The notes: generated by a model from the letters alone, not told the origin. Shown: positions 14,149-23,224, counted from the first letter of the stretch. The stretch: 64,000 nt of DNA from Christensenella sp. UBA1685 (GCA_002320595.1 DCKB01000059.1:18642-82641); one strand, 5' to 3'. Numbers and translations are program-made.

Positions 14149-17100
14149 ATGAAATTACGCGTAAAAAAGCTTTTGTTCATATTGATTTTGGCCGTGGCGC
14201 TCATCGTGGCGCTCGTGATTTACTGCACGGGCGGCACAGGCGGCGGCAGCAATTCGCACACCGTTCAAAGCACGCTTGCCCTGAGCGAGGTCATGACGAG
14301 CAACAAGGGCTCCGTGCCGGATGAAAACGGTAACTACCCGGATTGGGTGGAGCTGAAGAACACCGGCAGCACCACCCTTGATGTGGGCGGCTTTGGCCTT
14401 ACGGATGACCTTACTGCGGGAGTAAAGTATGTGTTCCCGAGCGGCACCAAGGTTGAAGCGGGCGGTTACATCGTGGTCTGGTGCAGCGGGGAGAGCACGG
14501 GCGGCCTCGTCGCTCCGTTCAGGCTGTCCGCTTCCGACAGCCTGGTGCTTCTCGATGTAACGGGCAACACGCTGGACACGCTTGTCCTGCGCGCGGTCGC
14601 CTCCGGCAACACGCTTGCAAAGGATGCTTCCGGCGCCTGGACTGAAATGAAACCGTCTCCGGGATATGACAACACCGAAGCGGGCGCGGCCGCGTTCGAG
14701 GCCTCCCTTCAGGGCGATGAGGATCTTGGCGTCACCATCAATGAATTCATGGCCGCGAACGCCACCACGCTCGCGGATGCATACGGCGTGTATTCGGACT
14801 GGATTGAGCTTTACAACAGCAACGATGCCGAGGTTGACCTTTCCGGCTGCGGCCTTTCGGATACGCTTTCGCAGCCGAAAAAATACACGTTCCCGGAAGG
14901 CACGGTCATCCCGGCAAAGGGGTATCTTGTCATCTTCTGCTCCGGAAACGAGGGCTTCACGGAATCGGGCGAGCTGCACGCGCCGTTCGGCCTCAGGGCC
15001 TATCAGGAGGACGTGGTGCTTTCCGGCAAGCGCGGCACCATTTTGGACAGCTTCTCCTATTCCGCGCAGGAAACGGACTGTTCCATGGCGCGCATGCCGG
15101 ACGGCACGGGGGAATTCGCGCAAACCTCCCACCCCACACCCGGCTATGCCAACGATGACGCGGGATATCAGGCCTTCGCAGCAAGCGTGGCCCGCCTGAA
15201 AAGCGATGTTTACATCTCCGAGGCGCTCGGCAAGAACATCAGCGCCAAGGCCGCGCCGGACGGAGAATATTACGACTGCATAGAGCTGAGCAACCGGGGG
15301 ACGGAAACCGTCTCCCTTTCTGGCTGCGCGCTTTCCGACAATCCCAAGAACCCGGCAAAGTGGGTTTTCCCGGAAGGCACGGAGCTTGCGCCCGGGGAGT
15401 ATCTTGTGGTGTATGCCTCCGGCGGAAATAAGAAGGATGCCAGGAACGACCTGCACACGAACTTCAACTTAAGCGCCGCGGGCGCTTCCATTTATTTGTT
15501 CGGTGCGGACGGGCTTTTGATGGACAAATTGCAAACCGGCGCTTTTTTGAACGACATGAGCTATGGCCTGGATGCGGACGGGAGGTATGCATGCTTTGAA
15601 ACGGCGACGCTTGGCGCGGCGAATGGCGCCGGGCGGAAGGGCGTGACGGGCATGGTACAGTTTTTGACCACGCCGGGCATTTACGACGGCGAGATCGAGA
15701 TCGCGCTTTCCGCACCTCAGGGCGAAACCATCCACTACACGCTCGATTGTACGACCCCCACGCCAAACTCCCCGGTATATGACGGCCCCATCAAGGTTGC
15801 GAAGAATACCGTAGTGCGCGCGGTTTCTATGCGCGAAGGATATGTGACCAACTACACCGTATCCGGCACGTTCCTTTTTAAAAGCGACGATGTAAACCAC
15901 AGCCTGCCCGTTGTGACGCTTGTGACGGACCCGGACAACCTCTGGAGCAACGAGAAGGGCATATACGCGTTCGGCGAAAATTACGACCCAACGCTTGCCT
16001 ATGGCGATGCGATTACTACGGCAAACTTCTGGAAATCCAAAACCGCGCCCGATGAATGGGAGCGGCCGGGCTGCCTCGGCGTGTTTGACGAAAGCGGGCG
16101 CGAGGTTTTTTCCCAAAACATCGGCATGCGCATTGCGGGCAGCTTTGGGCGCGGGCGCGCGCAGAAGGGCTTCAACCTCATTGCGCGGGACGCTTATGGC
16201 GACAACCGCATGGCATACCCTTTTTTTGAGGATTTGGACTACACGGAATATAAATCGATCGTCCTGCGCGCGGGGGCGCAGGATCAGAACAGCGGCAAGT
16301 TCCGCGATGAGCTGGCGGCGGGCCTGCTCGTGGGCAGCGACGTAAACTTTCTCTATCAGGCATATAAGCCCTATGTGCTTTACCTCAACGGCGAATACTG
16401 GGGCGTGTATTTCATGAAGGAAAAACGCAACCGCTTCTTCGTTGCGCAGCACGAAGGCACGGACGACACCGTGAACATGGACATCATCCGTTCGGCGGGC
16501 AAAGGTTCTGTTTACTATGGCTCCAACGCGGAGTGGCAGGAGTTTATGACATGGCTCAACGGCACGGGAAACGACCTTTCTTCCGCCTCGAATTATGCCT
16601 ACGCAGAGGAGCGCGTGGATCTCGACAGCTTCATGGATTACATGATCTGCGAGATCTACTCCGCCAATTCCGATGTTTGGAACATCCAGTATTACAAGAT
16701 CAAGGGCGGCAAGTGGAAATGGATTTACTATGATTTTTGCTGGAGCTTCGGCGCAAGCGAGAACCGCACCAATCATCAAACCCTTTCCATCCGCAGGCTG
16801 TCCAGCAAGCCCTGCTCCGACCTGTTCAACGCACTTTTGAAGAACAGCGACTGGCGCGACCGCTTCTGCCGCCGCTTCGCGGAGCTGCTCAACACGATTT
16901 ATGCCCCGGAGACCGTGCTTGCAAAAATCGATGAACTGTACGCCCAGGTGGAGCCGGAAGTGGCGCGCGAACGGGAAAAGTTCAACGGCGAAACATGGCT
17001 TGGCGTCAAGCAGCACAACGAAGTGCGCGGCACCTATGAAGGCTTCATAAAGCAGGTGCAAATCATGCGCGAATTTGCATCCGGCCGCCCGGAGTCGCTC

Positions 17101-17163
17101 AAACAGCAGATTCAAAAGGAATTCGGCCTTTCCGATTCGTATATGCAGGAGGTGTTCGGATGA
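14149..17163 (+). CDS. Membrane-anchored CotH-kinase protein with lamin-tail domains
   Basis: 1004 residues from ATG 14149, preceded by AGAGGAAAAGGA; the frame is open upstream through the promoter and is not used. Order: signal-anchor helix (about 7-27); three lamin-tail domains starting near 43, 195 and 354 (each with [LV]xxxExxxxN ... WxEL/CIEL ... FPxGTx[LIV]xxGxYLVV); a chitobiase-C-like segment (about 509-580, IHYTLDCTTPTPNSPVYDGP); then a CotH kinase domain (about 585-960, GVYFMKEKRNRFF, FMDYMICEIYSANSDVWNIQYYK, WKWIYYDFCWSFG). CotH of Bacillus is an atypical kinase for spore-coat proteins. This one should lie outside the membrane. It overlaps the VTC gene by 4 bp. Confidence 0.9.
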   Translation: MKLRVKKLLFILILAVALIVALVIYCTGGTGGGSNSHTVQSTLALSEVMTSNKGSVPDENGNYPDWVELKNTGSTTLDVGGFGLTDDLTAGVKYVFPSGTKVEAGGYIVVWCSGESTGGLVAPFRLSASDSLVLLDVTGNTLDTLVLRAVASGNTLAKDASGAWTEMKPSPGYDNTEAGAAAFEASLQGDEDLGVTINEFMAANATTLADAYGVYSDWIELYNSNDAEVDLSGCGLSDTLSQPKKYTFPEGTVIPAKGYLVIFCSGNEGFTESGELHAPFGLRAYQEDVVLSGKRGTILDSFSYSAQETDCSMARMPDGTGEFAQTSHPTPGYANDDAGYQAFAASVARLKSDVYISEALGKNISAKAAPDGEYYDCIELSNRGTETVSLSGCALSDNPKNPAKWVFPEGTELAPGEYLVVYASGGNKKDARNDLHTNFNLSAAGASIYLFGADGLLMDKLQTGAFLNDMSYGLDADGRYACFETATLGAANGAGRKGVTGMVQFLTTPGIYDGEIEIALSAPQGETIHYTLDCTTPTPNSPVYDGPIKVAKNTVVRAVSMREGYVTNYTVSGTFLFKSDDVNHSLPVVTLVTDPDNLWSNEKGIYAFGENYDPTLAYGDAITTANFWKSKTAPDEWERPGCLGVFDESGREVFSQNIGMRIAGSFGRGRAQKGFNLIARDAYGDNRMAYPFFEDLDYTEYKSIVLRAGAQDQNSGKFRDELAAGLLVGSDVNFLYQAYKPYVLYLNGEYWGVYFMKEKRNRFFVAQHEGTDDTVNMDIIRSAGKGSVYYGSNAEWQEFMTWLNGTGNDLSSASNYAYAEERVDLDSFMDYMICEIYSANSDVWNIQYYKIKGGKWKWIYYDFCWSFGASENRTNHQTLSIRRLSSKPCSDLFNALLKNSDWRDRFCRRFAELLNTIYAPETVLAKIDELYAQVEPEVAREREKFNGETWLGVKQHNEVRGTYEGFIKQVQIMREFASGRPESLKQQIQKEFGLSDSYMQEVFG

Positions 17164-17855
17164 GCAAGATCCCACAGTACAGGCACGAGCTGAAATATTA
17201 CATCAATCAGGGCGCATACACGTTCCTTTCCAAGAAGCTTTCGCTCACCATGGAGCAGGACAAGTATGCCCGAAAAAACGGCGGGGAATATTTGATCCGC
17301 AGCCTGTATCTTGACGACATGGACGATTCCGCTTTCCGCGAAAAGCTGGATGGCATCGACAACCGGGACAAGTTCCGCATCCGCATTTACAATATGTCGG
17401 ATGCGGCGATCAAGCTTGAATGCAAGCACAAGGAGGGCGGCTACATCAAGAAAACCTCCCTTGCGCTTTCCCGGGAGGAATACGAGCGGCTCAGAAAAGG
17501 GGATTATACCTTCCTGCTGCACCGGCCGGAGCCGTTTGCGCGGCGCATGTTTGCGGAGTTTGCAACAAAGCCGCTGAGGCCCTGCGTGATTGTGGATTAT
17601 ATGCGTGAGGCGTATACCTTCCCCGTGCAGGATGTGCGCGTGACGTTTGACAAGGATGTGCGCACCGGCTACCGCAGCACGGACCTGTTCAACGCGCACA
17701 TCCCCACATACCGCGTGATCGACGATTACGACATGGTGCTAGAGGTGAAGTTCAACCAGCACCTGCCCACATACATCCGCTCGCTTTTACAGCTTGACGC
17801 ACATGTGCGCAGCGCGGTCAGCAAGTACTGTTTGTGCAGGAAATTTGAATTGTAA
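17160..17855 (+). CDS. VTC-domain polyphosphate polymerase-like protein
   Basis: 231 residues, ATGA overlap with the CotH gene. The whole protein is one VTC domain (PF09359), the tunnel-fold catalytic domain of yeast Vtc4: RHELKYYI, RSLYLDD, FRIRIYN, IKLECKHKEGGYIKK, PCVIVDYMREAY, RVTFDKDVRTG and DMVLEVKFNQHLP carry the Arg/Lys/Glu residues that hold triphosphate and metal. No signal peptide or membrane helix, so it should act at the inner membrane face. CotH, VTC and DUF4956 genes are repeatedly found together in Firmicutes; the joint product is not established. Whether it makes polyphosphate here is inference. Confidence 0.9.
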   Translation: MSKIPQYRHELKYYINQGAYTFLSKKLSLTMEQDKYARKNGGEYLIRSLYLDDMDDSAFREKLDGIDNRDKFRIRIYNMSDAAIKLECKHKEGGYIKKTSLALSREEYERLRKGDYTFLLHRPEPFARRMFAEFATKPLRPCVIVDYMREAYTFPVQDVRVTFDKDVRTGYRSTDLFNAHIPTYRVIDDYDMVLEVKFNQHLPTYIRSLLQLDAHVRSAVSKYCLCRKFEL

Positions 17856-17874
17856 GGCAATTCGGGTCCAATTG

Positions 17875-17903
17875 ATAATTGACAATGCACGATTGTCAAT
17901 TAT
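17875..17903. repeat. AT-rich perfect hairpin between VTC and DUF4956 genes
   Basis: ATAATTGACAAT pairs with ATTGTCAATTAT over GCACG. The gap 17856-18016 holds this and a weaker CAATGC/GCATTG pair but no gene. It could set expression of the downstream gene. Confidence 0.55.
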
Positions 17904-18016
17904 ACTGAAAAGCAGGCTGCTGCATAAAATGGCAGATTGAATTCAGCGAACCAAAGGCAGCAATGCAGAGCGGGCATTGCCCATTGTAATTTATAAATTG
18001 ACACGGAGGTTTTCCC

Positions 18017-18673
18017 ATGAACGATTTTACCCTTTCAGACATTTTCTCCATCACGCTCAACCCGCTGCAGGTGATCACGTCGCTCCTCATCGCGCTTCTG
18101 GTCGGCCTTTTCATCTTTTTCATTTATAAGAAGACGTTCGGCGGTGTGATGTATTCACGCAACTTCAACCTGAGCCTCATCATGCTTACGATGGTCACCT
18201 CGCTCATGCTCATGCTCATCAGCAACAGCCTTGCGGTTTCCATGGGCATGGTCGGCGCGCTTTCCATCATCCGCTTCCGCACGGCAGTGAAGGACCCGAT
18301 CGACACCGTGTTCATGTTCTGGGCCGTGGGCGAGGGCATTGCCGTAGGCACGAAGTATTATGACATCGCCGTAATCGCAGCGCTTACCATCGGCGTGATC
18401 ATGGTGGTGCTGACGGTGTTCAAGGGCAAGGCCAGCATGCCGTACCTACTCATCCTCCATTATCACGAGGGTGCGGGCCAGCAGGTGCGCCAAATGGTGA
18501 AACAGCTGCCGAACGCGCGCATGAAATCCAAGACGGCACAGCGTGACGGCATCGAGCTTACGATGGAACTGCGCCTCCGGGAAAACGAGACGGGCTTTGT
18601 GGAAAAGTTCCTGCGTGTGGACGGCGTGTATGATGCAACGCTCATCTCCCATCAGGGGGATATCATATCCTAA
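18017..18673 (+). CDS. DUF4956 membrane protein
   Basis: 218 residues, ATG preceded by ACGGAGGT. N-terminal half is membrane: segments at about 18-38, 52-75 and 95-140, with the family hallmark MGMVGALSIIRFRTAVKDPIDTVFMFWAVGEGIAVG. The C-terminal 80 residues are a soluble alpha/beta region. DUF4956 genes commonly accompany VTC-domain and CotH genes, so it is a candidate channel or membrane partner for the VTC enzyme, by analogy with yeast VTC, in which polymer is moved through the membrane. That role is inference. Confidence 0.9.
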   Translation: MNDFTLSDIFSITLNPLQVITSLLIALLVGLFIFFIYKKTFGGVMYSRNFNLSLIMLTMVTSLMLMLISNSLAVSMGMVGALSIIRFRTAVKDPIDTVFMFWAVGEGIAVGTKYYDIAVIAALTIGVIMVVLTVFKGKASMPYLLILHYHEGAGQQVRQMVKQLPNARMKSKTAQRDGIELTMELRLRENETGFVEKFLRVDGVYDATLISHQGDIIS

Positions 18674-18746
18674 AACAGCAAAAAAGCACCCCGCTGCAGG
18701 CGGGAACGGGCATCTGTCAATCACGTAAGGAGGGTTTCCCTGCGCC

Positions 18747-20480
18747 ATGCACCTTGTAAAGCGCTTCGTTTCTTACTATAAGCCGCACCGGAAGCTGTTT
18801 GCCATCGACATGGCCTGCGCGTTCATCGTTGCGGTGTGCGACCTGTTTTACCCGATCATCGCGGGAAACATCATCGACGATTATGTGCCAAACCAGGACC
18901 TCAGGCTGCTTCTGATCTGGTCCGGCGTGCTGCTCGGCATTTACCTTGTAAAGGCTGTGCTCAACTACGTCATCCAGTATTGGGGGCACATTGTGGGCGT
19001 GCGCATTCAGGGCGACATGCGGCGGGACATGTTCCGCCATATGCAGAAGCTGCCCTTTGCCTTCTTCGATGAAAACAAAACCGGCACGCTCCTTTCCCGC
19101 ATGGTCAACGATCTGCAGGATGTTTCCGAGCTTGCGCACCACGGGCCGGAGGATCTGTTCCTTTCGCTCATCATGCTGGTGGGCTCCTTCATCATCCTCG
19201 CGGGTACGGACCTGCTGCTGACGGTTATCATCTTCGCGTTTTTGCCGGTGATGGTGTTCGTTGCATCCAAACTGCGCAAGGGGATGCAGGAAGCCTTCCG
19301 CGCCACGCGCGTGGAGGTGGGAGAAGTAAACGCCAACGTGGAAACGGCCATTGCCGGCATGCGCGTTTCGCGCTCTTACACCGCCGCATCCCACGAAAAC
19401 AGGAAGTTTGATACCGCGAATGAGCGCTTCAAGCTGGCGCGCGGCCGTGCTTACCGGGAAATGGGCAAGTTCCATTCCAGCATGACGCTCTTCAACGACC
19501 TGCTGTACCTGATCGTGCTTGTTGCGGGCGGCCTGTTCTTCTTTTATGGGCGCATCAGCATCGGCGATTTTACCAAGTATATCCTGTTTATCACCATGTT
19601 TTTAAAGCCCATCAACCGGCTGGTGAACATATTTGAACAGCTTCAAAACGGCATGACGGGCTTCCAGCGCTTTGTGGAGATCATGGATCAGAAGGACGAA
19701 ACGGATACCGGCACCATCGAGGCGGATGCGCTTCGCGGCAACATCGTGTTTGATCACGTCAGTTTCCGCTATGAAAACAGCGATGCCAGAGATGTGGAAA
19801 GCAAGGTCATCCATGACCTTTCCATGCGCATTGAGCCGGGGAAAACGGTTGCGCTCGTCGGCCCTTCGGGCGGAGGAAAGACGACCATCTGCAACCTGAT
19901 CCCGCGCTTTTATGAAGCGGATGAAGGCACGATTTCCATTGACGGTGTGGATATACGCGACCTGACGCGCGAATCGCTCCGCCGCAACATTGGCATCGTT
20001 GCACAGGACGTGTTTCTCTTCAACGGCAGCATCCGGGAGAACATCGCTTACGGTAACCTGGACGCAACGGATGAGGAGATCGTTGAGGCCGCCAAGAAGG
20101 CGCATATCCACGATTATATCATGACGCTTGATCACGGCTATGACACCGGCGTCGGCGAACGCGGCGTGAAGCTTTCCGGCGGGCAGAAGCAGCGCATCTC
20201 CATCGCGCGCGTGTTTCTGAAGAACCCCTCCATCCTGATTCTGGATGAAGCGACAAGCGCCCTTGACAATGCCACGGAGATGCTCATCCAGCAGGCGCTG
20301 AACGACCTTTCGCATGGCCGCACCTGCATCGTGGTGGCGCACCGGCTTTCCACCATCAAGAATGCGGATGAGATCATCGTCCTCACCAAGGATGGCATCA
20401 CGGAGCGCGGCACGCACGAGGAGCTGATCGCCGCAGGCGGCATGTACGCAAAGCTTTACCAGTACCAGTTCCGGGAATAA
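18747..20480 (+). CDS. ABC exporter, fused membrane and ATPase domains (MsbA/MDR type)
   Basis: 577 residues. A six-helix exporter domain (about 1-310, with FAFFDENKTGTLLSRMVND at the coupling region) is followed by an ATPase with Walker A GPSGGGKTT (about 372-380), signature LSGGQKQR, Walker B ILILDEATS and H-loop VAHRLS. It would work as a homodimer exporting a drug or lipid. AAGGAGGG lies 12 bp before the ATG, rather far. It follows the DUF4956 gene by 73 bp in the same direction and may belong to that operon. Terminator at 20495. Confidence 0.93.
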   Translation: MHLVKRFVSYYKPHRKLFAIDMACAFIVAVCDLFYPIIAGNIIDDYVPNQDLRLLLIWSGVLLGIYLVKAVLNYVIQYWGHIVGVRIQGDMRRDMFRHMQKLPFAFFDENKTGTLLSRMVNDLQDVSELAHHGPEDLFLSLIMLVGSFIILAGTDLLLTVIIFAFLPVMVFVASKLRKGMQEAFRATRVEVGEVNANVETAIAGMRVSRSYTAASHENRKFDTANERFKLARGRAYREMGKFHSSMTLFNDLLYLIVLVAGGLFFFYGRISIGDFTKYILFITMFLKPINRLVNIFEQLQNGMTGFQRFVEIMDQKDETDTGTIEADALRGNIVFDHVSFRYENSDARDVESKVIHDLSMRIEPGKTVALVGPSGGGKTTICNLIPRFYEADEGTISIDGVDIRDLTRESLRRNIGIVAQDVFLFNGSIRENIAYGNLDATDEEIVEAAKKAHIHDYIMTLDHGYDTGVGERGVKLSGGQKQRISIARVFLKNPSILILDEATSALDNATEMLIQQALNDLSHGRTCIVVAHRLSTIKNADEIIVLTKDGITERGTHEELIAAGGMYAKLYQYQFRE

Positions 20481-20494
20481 GGACGCAATCCTTC

Positions 20495-20520
20495 GGGCGG
20501 CAATATGCCGCCCTTTTTTG
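20495..20520 (+). terminator. Rho-independent terminator
   Basis: GGGCGGCA, ATA, TGCCGCCC, then TTTTTTG; ends the CotH-to-ABC-exporter region. Confidence 0.88.
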
Positions 20521-20552
20521 ACGGCCGGAAATGGGTCTTATCTCCGCAGGGA

Positions 20553-21003
20553 TACGGCAATCCCCCGCAAAGGCTGCGCGGATTGCCCACAATTCGCAAA
20601 GGTCGTGCTAATACGGCAATCCCCCGTCAGCGGCTCGCGCCGCTGCCACCCCCTTTCAGAAAGGGGGCTTTTGGCAAGCTGCAACCAAAAGGCTCCTTTT
20701 TGAAGGGAGCTGTCGACGCAGGCGACTGAAGATTGTCTTATTCCCGTCGGCACAGATTGCTTCGCACTGCGGACTGAGGATTGTCCTTATTCCCGCAATG
20801 GTCGCGGTTTACGGCAATCCCCCGCAAAGGCCGCGCGTATTGCCCACAATTCGCGAAGGTCGTGCTGCGTTGCCGCGGGAGCGGCTTCCTTGCCGGTTTC
20901 AGCCGGAAATTCGGGCCGGGAGACGGCCCGAACGACCTGCCTGCGGGCAGGCCATTGGGCTTTCGCCTCGCTGCATCCCGCACTGCTCTCGCTCGGCTCC
21001 GCC
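20553..21003. repeat. Modular GC-rich intergenic repeat, longest copy
   Basis: The 611-base space 20481-21091 has no gene. It contains a 57-bp unit twice (20553-20609 and 20810-20866, three mismatches), an inverted block of the GGCAGCGG...GCTGACGGGGGATTGCCG module (20610-20730), and 20956-21003, which is an inverted 48-bp copy (one mismatch) of 44466-44513. Internal palindromes such as CGGGCC...GGCCCG are frequent. This repeat ends just before spmA. Confidence 0.8.
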
Positions 21004-21091
21004 CCCCTTCCCTGCGCTGATTCGCTGGCGGAATTCAGGAAGCTGCCCTGCAAAGCAGCATGCCCGCGCCCACACCTGCATATGATTCGAT

Positions 21092-21712
21092 ATGATGAAT
21101 TGGCTTTGGGGAATCATGCTCGTTATAGGGCTCATAGCATGCGTGGCAAGCGGAAACGCCGAAGGCGCGATGGATGCAATGCTCGCAGGCGCAGGAGAGG
21201 CGGTGACGCTTTCTCTTTCGCTTGCGGGCGCTTACATGCTTTGGATGGGCTTAATGAATGTGGCGAAGGAAGCCGGGTTGATCGACGCGCTTGCACGTGC
21301 CGTGCGAAAGCCGCTTGCGCTCCTGTTCCCGCGTTCGCCCGGTGCGGTTGCGCCCGTTACGCTGAACCTTGCCGCGAACTTTTTCGGCATGGGCAGCGCC
21401 GCTACGCCCTTCGGTCTCGCCGCCATGAAAGAACTGCGCGCCGCTGCCGACCGGGACGGCGTGCCGGAAGGCACGGCTTCCGATGATATGTGCATGTTCC
21501 TTTCGCTTAACTCCTCCGCCGTGGAACTTTTGCCCACAAGCGTGCTTGCGCTGCGCGCTGCCGCGGGTTCGCTGGATGTTTACTGCGTGGTGCTGCCGAC
21601 GTTCATCGCGTCGCTCCTTGCGTTTGCTTCTGCGGTGGCCCTGTGCAAACTGCTCTGCCGCCGCGCCCCGCAGCGCGGCCGCACCCGGCGGAAAGCTGGA
21701 GGGCGCGCATGA
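21092..21712 (+). CDS. spmA: Spore maturation protein A
   Basis: 206 residues; a second Met directly follows the first. Membrane helices and the family segments MNWLWGIMLVIG, AYMLWMGLMNVAKEAGLIDALARAVRKPL, LNLAANFFGMGSAATPFGLAAMKEL and MCMFLSLNSSAVELLPTSVLALR identify SpmA, which with SpmB is needed for spore core dehydration in Bacillus and Clostridium. No convincing Shine-Dalgarno sequence precedes the ATG, and a long repeat lies right upstream, so expression may be weak or driven by an unrecognised sporulation promoter. It overlaps spmB by 4 bp. The C-terminal tail is Arg-rich. Confidence 0.93.
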   Translation: MMNWLWGIMLVIGLIACVASGNAEGAMDAMLAGAGEAVTLSLSLAGAYMLWMGLMNVAKEAGLIDALARAVRKPLALLFPRSPGAVAPVTLNLAANFFGMGSAATPFGLAAMKELRAAADRDGVPEGTASDDMCMFLSLNSSAVELLPTSVLALRAAAGSLDVYCVVLPTFIASLLAFASAVALCKLLCRRAPQRGRTRRKAGGRA

Positions 21713-22215
21713 GCTATGTGATGCCTGCGCTGATCCTGCTGCTGCTGGGCTATGCGCTCTGCAAGCGCGTGAACGTCTACGATGCCTTTACCCGCGGCGC
21801 ACAGGAGGCGCTGCCGCTTCTCGTGCAAGTGCTTCCGTTTATGGCGGCTATGCTGATTGCGATGAATCTGTTCCGTTCCTCCGGTGCGCTCTCCGTGCTC
21901 ATTTCCTGGATTGAGCCGCTTCTCCACCGCCTTGGCCTTCCCGCAGAACTCGTTCCGCTTTTGGTGCTCAGGCCGTTTTCCGGCAGTGCGGCGCTTGCGC
22001 TTTTGCAGGATGTGTTTGACAATCATGGCGTTGACAGTTTTCTTGGCCTTGCTGCAAGCCTGATGCTCGGTTCCACAGAAACCATTTTTTATACCGTGGC
22101 GCTTTATTTTGGCTCCGTCGGCGTCCGTAAAACCCGCGCAACCGTCGCAGTGGCCCTGCTTTCCGGCATCGTAGGCGCAGCGGCAGCCATCCTTTTTGCG
22201 CAGGCGATGCAGTGA
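21709..22215 (+). CDS. spmB: Spore maturation protein B
   Basis: 168 residues from ATG 21709, which overlaps the spmA stop (ATGA) and has GGAGGG 5 bp upstream; the longer frame to 21643 lies inside spmA. Four membrane segments with SpmB features: FTRGAQEALPLLVQVLPFMAAMLIAMNLFRSSGAL, LVLRPFSGSAALALLQDVF and LMLGSTETIFYTVALYFGSVGVRKTR. It forms a functional pair with SpmA, giving heat-resistant dehydrated spores. Its presence supports a spore-forming host, though some non-sporulating relatives keep the pair. Confidence 0.95.
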   Translation: MSYVMPALILLLLGYALCKRVNVYDAFTRGAQEALPLLVQVLPFMAAMLIAMNLFRSSGALSVLISWIEPLLHRLGLPAELVPLLVLRPFSGSAALALLQDVFDNHGVDSFLGLAASLMLGSTETIFYTVALYFGSVGVRKTRATVAVALLSGIVGAAAAILFAQAMQ

Positions 22216-22250
22216 CGGAAGCGGTTGCGCCCTTTTTTGCGCACCTTCGA

Positions 22251-22279
22251 TTGCAAATGCAGGGCAAATTTGCTACAAT
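22251..22279 (+). promoter_or_regulatory. Promoter of the comB-like gene
   Basis: TTGCAA, 17-bp spacer, TACAAT; 41 bp before the ATG at 22320. Confidence 0.75.
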
Positions 22280-22319
22280 AAAATATCGGTGGGTTTTTGC
22301 CAACCGAGGGAGGAATCAT

Positions 22320-23033
22320 ATGCGAATCGATATAGTTCCCGTATATGGGAAAATGATAAGCAGCCATATTTCAGGCAGCACGGTCATTGTTGTGGACGTG
22401 CTCCGTTCCACAAGCTGCATCACCATGGCGGTGAAGAACGGCGCGGAACGCGTGATCCCTGCGGTCGATCCCGGCGAAGCGGCATCCATTGCGGGCCGCC
22501 TCGGCATCCGGGACTGCGTGCTTGCCGGGGAACGCGGCGGCATTAAGCTGCCGGATTTTAACTTGGGCAATTCCCCCGCGGAATATTCCGCGGAAAATGT
22601 GCAGGGCAAAACGGTGGTGATCAGCACTTCCAACGGCACGGCTGCCATCCACGGCTCTTCTGCGGCGAAGGATGTGCTTATCGGCGCAATGATTAACCGC
22701 ACGGCAGTCGCCAAACGCGCGCTTGCGCTCGGCGACGATATCCTGATCGTTTGCGCCGGCACGGACGGAGCGATTTCCGCCGATGACCTGATTGCCGCAG
22801 GCGCAATCGCAGATGCGGTATGCCGCCATGCGGCCGGCCCCGTTGAAGCCACAGACATTACAAAGGTGTGCTGCATGCTGTATGCCGACTGGCAGGAGGG
22901 CCGGGCGGATCTTTCCGCAACGTTCCACTATGCCCGTTTGGTGCGCCTTGGATTCACGGATGACGTCCGCTTCTGCTTTACGCCGGATGTGACGGATGTT
23001 GTGCCCGTTTATGAAAACGGCATTATCCGCTGA
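22320..23033 (+). CDS. comB: 2-phosphosulfolactate phosphatase family protein
   Basis: 237 residues from ATG 22320, preceded by GGGAGG. Conserved ComB segments: VIVVDVLRSTSCI, LAGERGGIKLPDFNLGNSPAEYS, VVISTSNGTAAI, ILIVCAGTDGAISADDLIAAGAIAD and the C-terminal FTPDVTDVVPVYENGIIR. In methanogens and Bacillus this Mg-dependent enzyme dephosphorylates 2-phosphosulfolactate (coenzyme M or sulfolactate synthesis). No other sulfolactate genes lie nearby, so the substrate here is uncertain. It is a one-gene transcript with its own promoter and terminator. Confidence 0.9.
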   Translation: MRIDIVPVYGKMISSHISGSTVIVVDVLRSTSCITMAVKNGAERVIPAVDPGEAASIAGRLGIRDCVLAGERGGIKLPDFNLGNSPAEYSAENVQGKTVVISTSNGTAAIHGSSAAKDVLIGAMINRTAVAKRALALGDDILIVCAGTDGAISADDLIAAGAIADAVCRHAAGPVEATDITKVCCMLYADWQEGRADLSATFHYARLVRLGFTDDVRFCFTPDVTDVVPVYENGIIR

Positions 23034-23073
23034 ACCGTGGTGCGGCAGCGCGCACATTGCTGTGTTCCAAACC

Positions 23074-23112
23074 ATCGGCCGCATCTTTCGGGAGCGGCCG
23101 ATTTTGTTGTTT
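23074..23112 (+). terminator. Terminator of the comB-like gene
   Basis: ATCGGCCGC (23074-23082) pairs with GCGGCCGAT (23094-23102), followed by TTTGTTGTTTG. Confidence 0.75.
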
Positions 23113-23224
23113 GTTTACAAACTGTCTCTTTACAAAAACGGGAACCTGCTGTACTGTTTCTAAGTACAATACTCAAATGGGTCTGGCGGGATCCCGCTGT
23201 GCCATAAAAGAACGGAGGTACGTT

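Noticed and set aside
15469..17175. 568-residue reverse frame opposite the CotH gene
   Set aside because: Shadow of the CotH kinase frame; no ribosome site or recognisable domain.
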